From assembly GCA_963850525.1 (NCBI GenBank), contig CAWKLQ010000008.1, positions 186,001 through 250,000 of the forward strand: 64,000 nucleotides of DNA, written 5' to 3'. The DNA comes from JAEMQF01 sp963850525. Lineage in GTDB: Bacteria > Pseudomonadota > Gammaproteobacteria > Burkholderiales > Burkholderiaceae_C. The notes beneath the pieces are model-generated. The model was not told the origin of the DNA. It worked only from the letters and a program-made list of their open reading frames with translations, and did no database searches. Shown in pieces: positions 1-6,820 of this stretch. How positions within the stretch are numbered: the stretch's first letter is position 1; every line of letters begins with the position of its first letter. Made by a program: the position numbers and the translations under genes.

Positions 1-462
1 GGCCTGCGTCTGCGCGACTTTGGCGTTGGCCGCTGCCAAGCTCGCGCGCGAGCGTTGAATCTGGTCGCGCAGGCGCGCCGTGTCGAGCTCGACCAGCACC
101 TGGCCGCGCCGGATGCGGTCGTTCACGTCGACGTTCACCTTCAGCACCGTGCCCGACAGTTCGCTGCCGATGTTGATCGCACGTGTCGGCTGCAAGGTTC
201 CGTTAGCGACGACGTTGAGCGTGATGTTGCCGCGTGCCACGCGGTGCGTCGTGTAAATTGGTTGCTCGCTCGCCGCTTGGCGCGTCTGCCAGGCCCAGAG
301 GCCGGCGCCGGCCAGAAGCAGCGCGGCGACACCGGTCCAGACCAGCGGCCGGCGGTACCACGCGTGACCGCCTGGCTCGGCGAGCAGCGTCGCGATGTCG
401 GTCGGTTGCTCCGGGGCCAGCGTTGTCGATGGCAAGGGCGCGGTGGTCACGGCAGGGGTCAT
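1..462 (-). CDS. Periplasmic adaptor of an export pump (MacA/HlyD type), 5' part only
   Basis: The window edge cuts this gene, leaving the first 154 residues. They show a cytoplasmic N-terminus, one membrane helix at about residues 39-58, and then the start of a membrane-fusion fold: a half lipoyl-like domain with the motif SELSGTV followed by VNDRIRRGQVLVELD, and the first part of an alpha-helical hairpin. Such adaptors bridge an inner-membrane pump and an outer-membrane channel. The ATG at 462 overlaps the stop of the outer-membrane channel gene by four bases (ATGA), so the two are translationally coupled. The inner-membrane partner (MacB or another pump) would lie outside the window. The MacA assignment rests on the N-terminal anchor and gene order and is not certain. 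Confidence 0.8.
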   Translation of the reverse strand, partial: MTPAVTTAPLPSTTLAPEQPTDIATLLAEPGGHAWYRRPLVWTGVAALLLAGAGLWAWQTRQAASEQPIYTTHRVARGNITLNVVANGTLQPTRAINIGSELSGTVLKVNVDVNDRIRRGQVLVELDTARLRDQIQRSRASLAAANAKVAQTQA

Positions 463-1937
463 GGTCGCGAAGCCTGGACTGCGCCGGGGGCGAGCGCAGC
501 TTCGACGCTGTCCGGCTGCCAACCGCCGCCGAGCGCCTTGTACAGGCGCACGTGGTCGGCGCTCACGTCGGCAAAGGCGAGCGCGACGCTGTCTTGCGTG
601 CTGAGTTGCGTGCGCTGCGTCTCGAGAACGGTCTGGAAGTCGACGAGGCCGCTCGCAAAGCGCTGCCGCGCGAGCAGCGCGGCGTTGCCCGCGGCGTCGG
701 CCGCTTGCTGCAATCGCGCGAGGCGCTCGCGGTCACCGCGCAATGCGATCAGCGCGTCTTCGACGTCCTTCAGCGCGCCGAGCAGCGCCGCGTGGTACTT
801 GCTGCGTGCCTGTTCCAGCGCGGCCTGCTGCACGCGAAGCTGCGCAGCGGCCGCACCGCCGTCGAAAATCGGATAGCTGACACCGGCGAGCAGCGAGCCG
901 AGCAGCGAGGCGCTGTTCGTCAACGTGCCCAGCGTGATTGCGCTCAGGCCGAGCGAGCCGCTGAGGCGAAAGTCGGGCCGGCGCTGCGCGTCGGCCTGCG
1001 CCACGCGCGCGAGCGCGGCAAGCGCCTGCTCTTCGCTGCTGCGCACGTCGGGGCGCTGGCGCAGCGTCTCGGCGGGCAAGCTCAGCGCCAGGGTGGCAGC
1101 GGGTTGCGGCACAGGCGCCGTGCGGCCCAGTTCCTCCGACAAGGCCGCCGGCGGCCGACCCGTCAGCACCGCGAGAGCGTGGGCGCTCTGGGCGATGCCA
1201 GTCTGCAGTGCGGGAAGTTGCGCACGCGTCTGCTCCACCGCGGCGCGTGCCTGTTCCGCTTCGAGCGACGTCGCCAGGCCCGCCTGCACGCGCCACTGCG
1301 TGATCTGCAGCGTCTCGAGCTGGCTCGCCAGGTTCGCATGAGCAATCGCGAGGCGCGCCTGGGCGCTGCGCAGTGCGATGTAGTCGAGCGCGACTTCGGC
1401 GGCGATCGACACCTGCACGTCGCCCAGGCTCGCCGCGCTCGCGCGCGCACTCGCCTCGCTCGCATGCAGCGCGCTGCGATTGGCACCGAACACGTCGAGC
1501 TCCCAGCTCGCGTCCAGCCCCACCTTGAACGCATTGCCGGTGCTGTGGCCGCCCGCCACACCGCGCTGCGCGGACGCGGAACTCCCCAATGCGGGCGCGA
1601 GGCCGGCGGCGGCGACGTCGCGCTGCGCGCGTGCCTCGCGCAGCGCCGCCTGCGCCGCCGTGACGCTGGTGTTCGTTTCGAGGGCTTCGCCGATGAGGCG
1701 GCTCAGCGCAGCGTCGCCGAACCTGAGCCACCATTGCGCCAGGGACGACGAAGCGGCCTCGCCCGCTGTGGACTCGCCCGCAGACCACGCGCTCGGCACG
1801 TCCACCGCCACGGGAGCAACGAGCGCCGGCGGCGCCGACGCGCAAGCCGACAAGCACATCGACGCGACCAGGGCGATCCCGCGCAGGCGTGGCCTACACC
1901 CGCTGGTGGCATTGCGGCGCCGGGCAAGGCCGGCCAT
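459..1937 (-). CDS. NodT-family outer membrane efflux lipoprotein
   Basis: This is a TolC-like outer-membrane channel of the NodT/OprM lipoprotein class. The N-terminus has a basic stretch, a hydrophobic segment and a lipobox (LSAC), so it should be lipid-anchored at that Cys. The body shows the duplicated outer-membrane-efflux repeat, with motifs such as SWELDVFG and YPIFDGG, and is about 490 residues, normal for the family. I prefer the ATG at 1937 because GAGGA lies about ten bases upstream; an in-frame ATG at 1958 is the alternative. It overlaps the downstream adaptor by four bases, forming an export operon. A TTG-N8-CAA box lies about 60 bp upstream of the start. The substrate cannot be read from sequence. 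Confidence 0.9.
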   Translation of the reverse strand: MAGLARRRNATSGCRPRLRGIALVASMCLSACASAPPALVAPVAVDVPSAWSAGESTAGEAASSSLAQWWLRFGDAALSRLIGEALETNTSVTAAQAALREARAQRDVAAAGLAPALGSSASAQRGVAGGHSTGNAFKVGLDASWELDVFGANRSALHASEASARASAASLGDVQVSIAAEVALDYIALRSAQARLAIAHANLASQLETLQITQWRVQAGLATSLEAEQARAAVEQTRAQLPALQTGIAQSAHALAVLTGRPPAALSEELGRTAPVPQPAATLALSLPAETLRQRPDVRSSEEQALAALARVAQADAQRRPDFRLSGSLGLSAITLGTLTNSASLLGSLLAGVSYPIFDGGAAAAQLRVQQAALEQARSKYHAALLGALKDVEDALIALRGDRERLARLQQAADAAGNAALLARQRFASGLVDFQTVLETQRTQLSTQDSVALAFADVSADHVRLYKALGGGWQPDSVEAALAPGAVQASRP

Positions 1938-1997
1938 GACGCGGAGATCCTCGTGCATCGTGGCATCGAGTGTGGGCGCAACTTGTTGTGGATGTGT

Positions 1998-2011
1998 TTG
2001 CGCACGGTCAA
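1998..2011. promoter_or_regulatory. FNR/ANR-like box (weak)
   Basis: TTGCG-CACG-GTCAA has the 5-4-5 layout of an FNR-type site and matches seven of ten conserved positions. It lies between the minus-strand channel gene and the plus-strand lipoprotein gene. About five TTG-N8-CAA strings are expected by chance in a window of this composition, so this single case is weak. Confidence 0.3.
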
Positions 2012-2113
2012 GTTCTGCAAAGGTGCGCCCACCCGATACGCTTTGTGACGCGATCGCGGCGAGGGTTGACTCAGCGCAATGCCTGCCTTGAGCCGATGCA
2101 TACAGTGGTTCGC

Positions 2114-2686
2114 ATGGCTCACGACACACGCAAACCGGTTCTGCCCTTGGTGCTGGCGACGCTGCTCGCGCTCGCTGGCTGCGTCGTGGCTCCGCCTGTC
2201 GTCTATGAGTCCGCGCCGGTGCCGCCCGCACCTCCGGCAGCCGCCGCGGCGCCGATGTACTTCTACCCGGAACGCGCGCAAGACGCCGCGCTGCAGGACC
2301 GGGATCGCTACGAGTGTTATCGCTGGGCGGTTGGCCAGAGCGGGCACGACCCCGGAATGACGCCGGTCACGCTGCCGCCACCGACACCGCCGCCGGTGGT
2401 GCGGCGCGACGGCGCCGACGTCGCCGCGGGCGCGGTGACGGGTGCGGTGGTCGGCGCGGTCGCTTCGGGGCCGCGTCACTCGGGCAGCGGCGCGGTCATC
2501 GGCGCGATCTTCGGCGCGGCGATCGGCGCGGCGGCGCAGGAGTCGCGCGCGCAGACGGTCGAGCGCGCCTACGCGGCGCGCGAACAGGCGAACGAGGCAG
2601 CGCGCCAGGCGGCGGCACAGCCGCTGGACAGATTTCGCCGCGCGATGAGCGCATGCATGGCCGGGCGCGGCTATCGCGTCGGATGA
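2114..2686 (+). CDS. Glycine-zipper lipoprotein with split YECxxWAxxQSG motif
   Basis: A 190-residue lipoprotein. A hydrophobic signal ends in a lipobox (LALAGC), followed by a Pro/Ala-rich spacer. At about residues 60-80 is the motif RYECYRWAVGQSGHDP, then a glycine-zipper segment with repeated small residues (AAGAVTGAVVGAVASG and GAVIGAIFGAAIGAA), which typically packs in membranes, and last the C-terminal motif FRRAMSACMAGRGY. Both outer motifs recur next to each other in the following gene. I chose the ATG at 2114; an in-frame ATG at 2096 would add six residues. Function is unknown; an envelope-stress or structural role is only a guess from the fold class. Confidence 0.75.
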   Translation: MAHDTRKPVLPLVLATLLALAGCVVAPPVVYESAPVPPAPPAAAAAPMYFYPERAQDAALQDRDRYECYRWAVGQSGHDPGMTPVTLPPPTPPPVVRRDGADVAAGAVTGAVVGAVASGPRHSGSGAVIGAIFGAAIGAAAQESRAQTVERAYAAREQANEAARQAAAQPLDRFRRAMSACMAGRGYRVG

Positions 2687-2742
2687 CGCAGCCGCCGACA
2701 CACCTTACGGCAGCGCCAAGGCAAGTCGCAAAGGAGTTGACG

Positions 2743-3462
2743 ATGACAAAATCCCGGAATCGAATCCGGTTCGGCGCTGCGCTGTGCGCCGCGGCCCTGC
2801 TGTGCTTGAGCGCAGCGACATCGGTGCTGGCGGAACAGGAGCCCAGGCATCCCGGCGCACGCGACGGCCGGCCACCGGCCACGGTGCGCGTCGTACCGCA
2901 GTCGCCACAGCGTGATCGCTGGTTCGATCAGGGGCACGGCCACTCGCGCTACTACCCGCGCTCGGGTTACCGCGTGTCGGCGTTGCCGATGCACGCCCCG
3001 CCGATCATGTGGCACGGTTCGAACTACTGGTTCTGGTCGGGCGTGTGGTACGCACCCGGACCGAGCGGCTATGTCGTGGTGCGCCCGCCGTACGGCGTCG
3101 TCGTCGCCGACTTGCCGAGCTTCGCGACGGCGGTGGTGATCGGCGGGATCACCTACATGTACCTGAACGGCGCGTATTACCGGCAGCGCGTCCAGGGCGG
3201 CTACGAAGTCGTTCCCACACCGGTGGCGGCGCTGGGCCAGGGCAACGGCGCGGCGGTGCGCATGTTCGTCTACCCGGCCAAGGGGCAGACTGCGGAGCGG
3301 CAGGCGAGCGACGAATACGAGTGCCACAGCTGGGCCGCGTCGCAAAGCGGCTTCGACCCGGCCCCGGCGGCAACCGGCCAGGCGAGCGATCAGACGCACC
3401 GTGCCGACTATGTGCGGGCGCAGACGGCATGCCTGGAAGGGCGCGGCTACACGGTGCGCTGA
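2743..3462 (+). CDS. DUF6515-like secreted protein
   Basis: A 239-residue exported protein with a clear Sec signal peptide (hydrophobic core, cleavage near SVLAEQ). The middle is rich in Tyr, Trp and Gly (SNYWFWSGVWYAPG, then RPPYGVVVADLP), the pattern of the DUF6515 family. The C-terminus carries DEYECHSWAASQSGFDP followed by YVRAQTACLEGRGYTVR, matching the two split motifs of the preceding lipoprotein. The start is supported by AAGGAG at 2731-2736. It is 56 bp downstream of the lipoprotein gene and probably cotranscribed. The biochemical role is unknown; an envelope location is inferred from the signal peptide. Confidence 0.75.
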   Translation: MTKSRNRIRFGAALCAAALLCLSAATSVLAEQEPRHPGARDGRPPATVRVVPQSPQRDRWFDQGHGHSRYYPRSGYRVSALPMHAPPIMWHGSNYWFWSGVWYAPGPSGYVVVRPPYGVVVADLPSFATAVVIGGITYMYLNGAYYRQRVQGGYEVVPTPVAALGQGNGAAVRMFVYPAKGQTAERQASDEYECHSWAASQSGFDPAPAATGQASDQTHRADYVRAQTACLEGRGYTVR

Positions 3463-3467
3463 GACGG

Positions 3468-4154
3468 CTACTGACGCGAGAACTCCAGCAGCGCCTTCGC
3501 ATTCACGACGTCGATCCGCTCGCGCGCGAGCTTCACCCAGCCGCGCTCCTCGAAGTTGCGCAACAAGCGGCTGACGAACACGCGCACGCTGCCCAATTCA
3601 TCGGCCAGGCTCTGGTGCGTGGCTTCGATCACCGGGCCGCGCTGCACCAGAAGGCGTGCCAGGCGCGTGTCCAGCTTGCGGAACGCCACCTCGTCGATCA
3701 GCTCCATGACTTCAGCCAGGCGCGCGCCGTACATGTCGAAGACGAAGCGGCGAAACGGCGGGGAGTTGACGATGAGGTCGTTGAACGCGGCGGGCGGCAT
3801 CTGCAGCAGCGCGACGTCGCTCTCGGCGACGCCGCGTGCCGCGTAGTCGTGCTGGCCGAGCAGGCAGCCGCCCGAGAGGATGCACCCCTCCCCCGGGCTG
3901 ACGCGGTACAGCACGATCTCGCGCCCCGCGGGCGACGACTTCACCACCCTGACGCTGCCTTCCAACAGGAGCGGAAAGCCCTCGCACGGCAGATTCGGCT
4001 CGAACAACACGCTGCCTGCCGGGGCGCGGCGCAGGGGCGAGTCGCGCAGCAGCGCGTCGAGCTGCGTGGGCGGCATCTGCGTGAACACGGGGAAACGCGT
4101 GAGCAGCAAGGTGCCGGCGATATTGCCGTCGCTGTTGCTGTCAACGGCGCTCAT
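3468..4154 (-). CDS. Crp/Fnr-family transcriptional regulator
   Basis: A 228-residue regulator with an N-terminal cyclic-nucleotide-binding-type beta barrel (LLEGSVRVVKSSPAGREIVLYRVSPGE) and a C-terminal winged helix. The N-terminus lacks the cysteine cluster that binds 4Fe-4S in true FNR, although several cysteines sit in the barrel (EGCILSGGCLLG). In the recognition helix (SVRVFVSRLLRNFEE) the Ser-Arg pair of FNR is kept, but the Glu that contacts the TTGAT half-site is Val, so its DNA target may differ. The ATG at 4154 overlaps the toxin stop by four bases, making it the third gene of an antitoxin-toxin-regulator operon. The signal it senses is unknown. Confidence 0.88.
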   Translation of the reverse strand: MSAVDSNSDGNIAGTLLLTRFPVFTQMPPTQLDALLRDSPLRRAPAGSVLFEPNLPCEGFPLLLEGSVRVVKSSPAGREIVLYRVSPGEGCILSGGCLLGQHDYAARGVAESDVALLQMPPAAFNDLIVNSPPFRRFVFDMYGARLAEVMELIDEVAFRKLDTRLARLLVQRGPVIEATHQSLADELGSVRVFVSRLLRNFEERGWVKLARERIDVVNAKALLEFSRQ

Positions 4155-4687
4155 CGATCGCTGCCCGTTCCCTGCTGCGCCGCCGGCAGCGACCTCAGGG
4201 CCGTTTCCAGAGGCAGGTAAAGAGCCGTCGGATTTGCGACGATGGCCTCGAAACCGAAGCGCTCGTAGAAATTCTTCGCGCGGTCGTTCTTGGCATCGAC
4301 GAGCAGCGCGTAGACCCCGCTTTGCTGGCCCACGAGCGCACAACGCTTGATCGCATCCATCAACAACCACTGCCCGTACTTCCTGCCTTGCTGCGACCGG
4401 TCAACCGCCAGCCGCGCCAGCAGTACGGCGGGAATGGGGTGCGCAGGCAAAGTCTTGGCGTCGTCGGCGCTGAGCCGGTCACGCGCGATCTGCGCATTGC
4501 TCAGACTGTAGTAGCCGAGGATTCGAGCCGGCTCGCTGCTCTGCGTCAGCACGAAGGTGCGCGAGACCCGGCGTGCCTGGTGCTGAGCCGCCTTGGTGCG
4601 CAGATAGTCATCGAGTGCCGGCTCGCCGGAACCGAAAGCCTTGCGGTCGTGGATCGCCTTGTCGAGGCTGGCGACGATCAGCGCCAC
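4151..4687 (-). CDS. GNAT acetyltransferase, TacT/AtaT-type toxin
   Basis: A 178-residue GCN5-type acetyltransferase beginning with GTG at 4687. Features typical of TacT/AtaT toxins, which acetylate the amino group of charged tRNAs, are the N-terminal half with FVLTQSSEPARILGYYSLSNAQI, the acetyl-CoA loop VDRSQQGRKYGQWLL (Q/RxxGxG/A class) and the C-terminal YERFGFEAI. It follows a DUF1778 antitoxin with a ten-base overlap, the usual gene order for this type II system. It also overlaps the downstream Crp/Fnr gene by four bases. The toxin role is inferred from pairing and family; the tRNA target cannot be read here. Confidence 0.88.
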   Translation of the reverse strand: MALIVASLDKAIHDRKAFGSGEPALDDYLRTKAAQHQARRVSRTFVLTQSSEPARILGYYSLSNAQIARDRLSADDAKTLPAHPIPAVLLARLAVDRSQQGRKYGQWLLMDAIKRCALVGQQSGVYALLVDAKNDRAKNFYERFGFEAIVANPTALYLPLETALRSLPAAQQGTGSDR

Positions 4688-4956
4688 TGGATGCCGGCGG
4701 CCTCGTAGTCGCGCATCGCGGCGATCAAGGCCTTGGTCGGCTTGGGAGGCTTGGCCAACGCGTCGAGCAGGTTCTTGTAGCCTTTGGCCGTGGTGCCGAC
4801 ACGCCCGGTTTCGGCAACGAGCTTGCGCGCACGCGTCAGCGCCGGGCCGAGAATGAACTGGCTCAGTTTCACGCCTTGGATCTCGGCGGCGCGCGTCAAC
4901 AAGCCCTTGTCGGCGGGCGGCAGGCGAATTTCGAGTCTTTCAGTGGCGCCTTGCAT
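4678..4956 (-). CDS. DUF1778 antitoxin (ribbon-helix-helix)
   Basis: A 92-residue protein with an N-terminal ribbon-helix-helix pattern (TERLEIRLPPADKGLLTRAA) typical of DUF1778/TacA antitoxins. It is followed by a basic region and an acidic-aromatic C-terminal tail (ALIAAMRDYEAAGIQWR) that in this family wraps the toxin. The ATG at 4956 is chosen because family members begin just before this motif; longer in-frame starts reach into the operator. It should bind and neutralise the acetyltransferase encoded ten bases upstream of its own stop and autorepress the operon through the palindrome at 4982-4996. Confidence 0.85.
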   Translation of the reverse strand: MQGATERLEIRLPPADKGLLTRAAEIQGVKLSQFILGPALTRARKLVAETGRVGTTAKGYKNLLDALAKPPKPTKALIAAMRDYEAAGIQWR

Positions 4957-4981
4957 GGGACTCCTCGTTTGGCGGATCGCA

Positions 4982-4996
4982 CCGTACATTGTACGG
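4982..4996. promoter_or_regulatory. Likely autoregulatory operator of the toxin-antitoxin operon
   Basis: The sequence CCGTACA-T-TGTACGG is a perfect 7-1-7 inverted repeat placed 26 bp upstream of the antitoxin start. Ribbon-helix-helix antitoxins typically bind such short palindromes overlapping their promoter. No competing gene starts here; the next gene on the plus strand begins at 5112. Confidence 0.65.
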
Positions 4997-5111
4997 ACTC
5001 AGGAAATCAGCGCGGCACGCCACGCACCCAGTGCAACCCAGGTGGCAGACAAACCCGGCCGCGTGCCCCAAGCTCGGCGTGTCTCGACAACACCCCTGAA
5101 CGGAGCAATCC

Positions 5112-5336
5112 ATGACCATCGAAAACCTGATCCGCATGTTCGCCGGCACCATGATCCTCATCTCGCTCGCCTTGGGCGTGCAGGCGAGCCCGCTGTTCCA
5201 CTCCGTCAACTGGCTGTGGCTGACGGCCTTCGTCGGTGCGAACCTGTTGCAGAGTTCGTTCACGCACCTGTGCCCGCTGGAGAGCATTCTGCGCAGGCTC
5301 GGCGTGAAGAGCGGCGGCGCGGCCTGCGCGAGCTGA
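5112..5336 (+). CDS. DUF2892 small inner-membrane protein
   Basis: A 74-residue protein with two membrane helices (about residues 8-27 and 34-50) and the motif FTHLCPLESILRRLG, which is the DUF2892 signature also found as the membrane tail of YgaP-type rhodaneses. Family members often lie beside sulfide, persulfide or CsoR/CstR-controlled genes, and here the gene converges on a sulfide:quinone-reductase-like gene. The single Cys in the THLCP motif is conserved in the family. The precise role is unknown. Confidence 0.8.
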   Translation: MTIENLIRMFAGTMILISLALGVQASPLFHSVNWLWLTAFVGANLLQSSFTHLCPLESILRRLGVKSGGAACAS

Positions 5337-5363
5337 GCGGCGCCCCAACCACCGCCCCGCGCG

Positions 5364-6494
5364 TCACCGGTACTGCCGCAGGTAATGCCACTCGAAGCCG
5401 CGCTTGACCCAGTGGAACAGCTTGCTCGACGGCAGCATCATGTTGCGCTGCTCGGTGCGCAGGATCGGCGTTCCCTGGTCGAGCGAATCGACGATGCACA
5501 TCAGCTCGACCTTGAAGGTCTCGCTCGACGGTTGACCGTTCAGGTCGCCGAGCAGGTTCGCCGCTGCGGCGGCGGCTTGCAGGTCGGCCATGTGCGCCTG
5601 CTTGGGCATCCAGTCCGGCCCCGGGAAACTGCCCGAGTCGCCGGCGACGACGACACGCTCGAAACCCGGAACGCGGCAGTGCGCGTCGGCCTGGATCAGG
5701 CCGCCGGGTGAACGCGGCAGCGGCGTCGCGTCGAACCAGGCGTTGCCCGTCATCCCGGGCATGAAGAGGATCAGGTCGGCGTGAAACTCGCCGCCCTCCG
5801 TCACGACACGATCCGCGTCGAAGCGCACCATCTTGTGCCCCAGGTGCGTGCGGATGTCGCGGCGTTGCATCTCGCCGAGCAGGTGCGTCACCGCCTTGGG
5901 TCCGAGGCGATTTCCCGGCTCCTTGGACGGGTTGAAAAACGTCAGCTCGAACTTGCCGCGCCGGCCTTCGCTGCGCAACTGCGAGTCGATGCCGAAGAGG
6001 AATTCGAACATCGGCCCGCCGCGCATCGCGCTCGGCTCGTTCGGATTTCCGGCAAAACCCACGGCGATCGCGCCGCCTTTCATCTCGCGCAGCCGGTCGC
6101 GGATGCGCTCGGCGGCGGCGATGCCCTCGCAAGGCGTGATCGCGTGCTCGATGCCGGGCAGCTTCTTGATGAAGCGCCCGCCGGTGGCGACGACGAGCGC
6201 GTCGTTGCTCACCTCCCCTGCGCTCGTCTGCAAGGTGCGGCCGGCGTCGCTCAGGCCCGTCGCTTCGCCCGCGTGAAAGCGCACGTTCATGCGACGCAGG
6301 AAATTGGCGAGCGGAATCACCAGGTCTTCGCGGCGCCGCAATCCGCTGGCAATCCAAATGATTCCGGGCAGGAAGTGCAGCTCGGCGCGCGGCGCGACGA
6401 GCGTGATCTCGGCCTGCGCGTCACGCTTGCGCAGTTCGCGAATGGCGGTGAGGCCGGCGAAGCCGGCGCCGACGACGGTGATGCGGTGTGCCAT
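5364..6494 (-). CDS. SQR-like FAD-dependent oxidoreductase
   Basis: A 376-residue flavoprotein with an N-terminal dinucleotide-binding motif (VVGAGFAGLTAIRELRKR), a second segment around VVATGG, and the C-terminal FAD motif VVVAGDSGSFPGPDWMPK followed by QAHMADLQA, as in sulfide:quinone oxidoreductases and related NDH-2-like enzymes. The loop where SQR carries its first redox Cys reads FAGNPNEPSAMRGGP and has none; a Cys remains near the C-terminus (VELMCIVDS). Sulfide oxidation by the classical two-Cys route is therefore doubtful. The gene is last in the adaptor-RND-CsoR operon, 29 bp after the CsoR-family gene, which suggests a role in redox or sulfur stress. Confidence 0.75.
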   Translation of the reverse strand: MAHRITVVGAGFAGLTAIRELRKRDAQAEITLVAPRAELHFLPGIIWIASGLRRREDLVIPLANFLRRMNVRFHAGEATGLSDAGRTLQTSAGEVSNDALVVATGGRFIKKLPGIEHAITPCEGIAAAERIRDRLREMKGGAIAVGFAGNPNEPSAMRGGPMFEFLFGIDSQLRSEGRRGKFELTFFNPSKEPGNRLGPKAVTHLLGEMQRRDIRTHLGHKMVRFDADRVVTEGGEFHADLILFMPGMTGNAWFDATPLPRSPGGLIQADAHCRVPGFERVVVAGDSGSFPGPDWMPKQAHMADLQAAAAAANLLGDLNGQPSSETFKVELMCIVDSLDQGTPILRTEQRNMMLPSSKLFHWVKRGFEWHYLRQYR

Positions 6495-6523
6495 GGTGAC
6501 TCAGGGTGCGAATGGGCGCGAAG

Positions 6524-6820
6524 TCAAGCGCGTTTGGTGAGCAATTCCTGCAGGCCCTGCAGGGTCTCGTGAATGCGTTGTTGCCGGGTCGCGGAAGCCC
6601 CGGTGCCCGGCGCGGCGTTCAGTTCCTGTTCGACAAAACACACCGCCATGCGCGCATAGGTGCTGTCCAGCGCCTTGCGCACGGCGTTCAGTTGCCCGGC
6701 GATCGTCAGGCAATCGTTGCCCTCTTCGATGAGGCGCTGCACGCCACGCAGTTGCCCTTCGGCGCGGCGCAGCCGGTTCAGCAAGTCGGCGCGCGCGGCG
6801 GGTTCGGTGAGTGCGGTCAT
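6524..6820 (-). CDS. CsoR/FrmR/CstR-family repressor with atypical ligand set
   Basis: A 98-residue all-helical regulator with the family pattern LNRLRRAEGQLRGVQRLIEEG-NDC and QLNAVRKALDSTYARM. The first ligand Cys is present (C37). The His at the second CsoR/FrmR ligand position is Phe62 and the third-ligand position is Glu66; instead a second Cys lies one residue earlier (C61). The site is thus neither canonical copper CsoR nor nickel RcnR nor formaldehyde FrmR, and a thiol- or persulfide-type switch between C37 and C61 is possible. It overlaps the RND gene by four bases and probably acts on the palindrome at 11308-11341. Confidence 0.85.
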   Translation of the reverse strand: MTALTEPAARADLLNRLRRAEGQLRGVQRLIEEGNDCLTIAGQLNAVRKALDSTYARMAVCFVEQELNAAPGTGASATRQQRIHETLQGLQELLTKRA

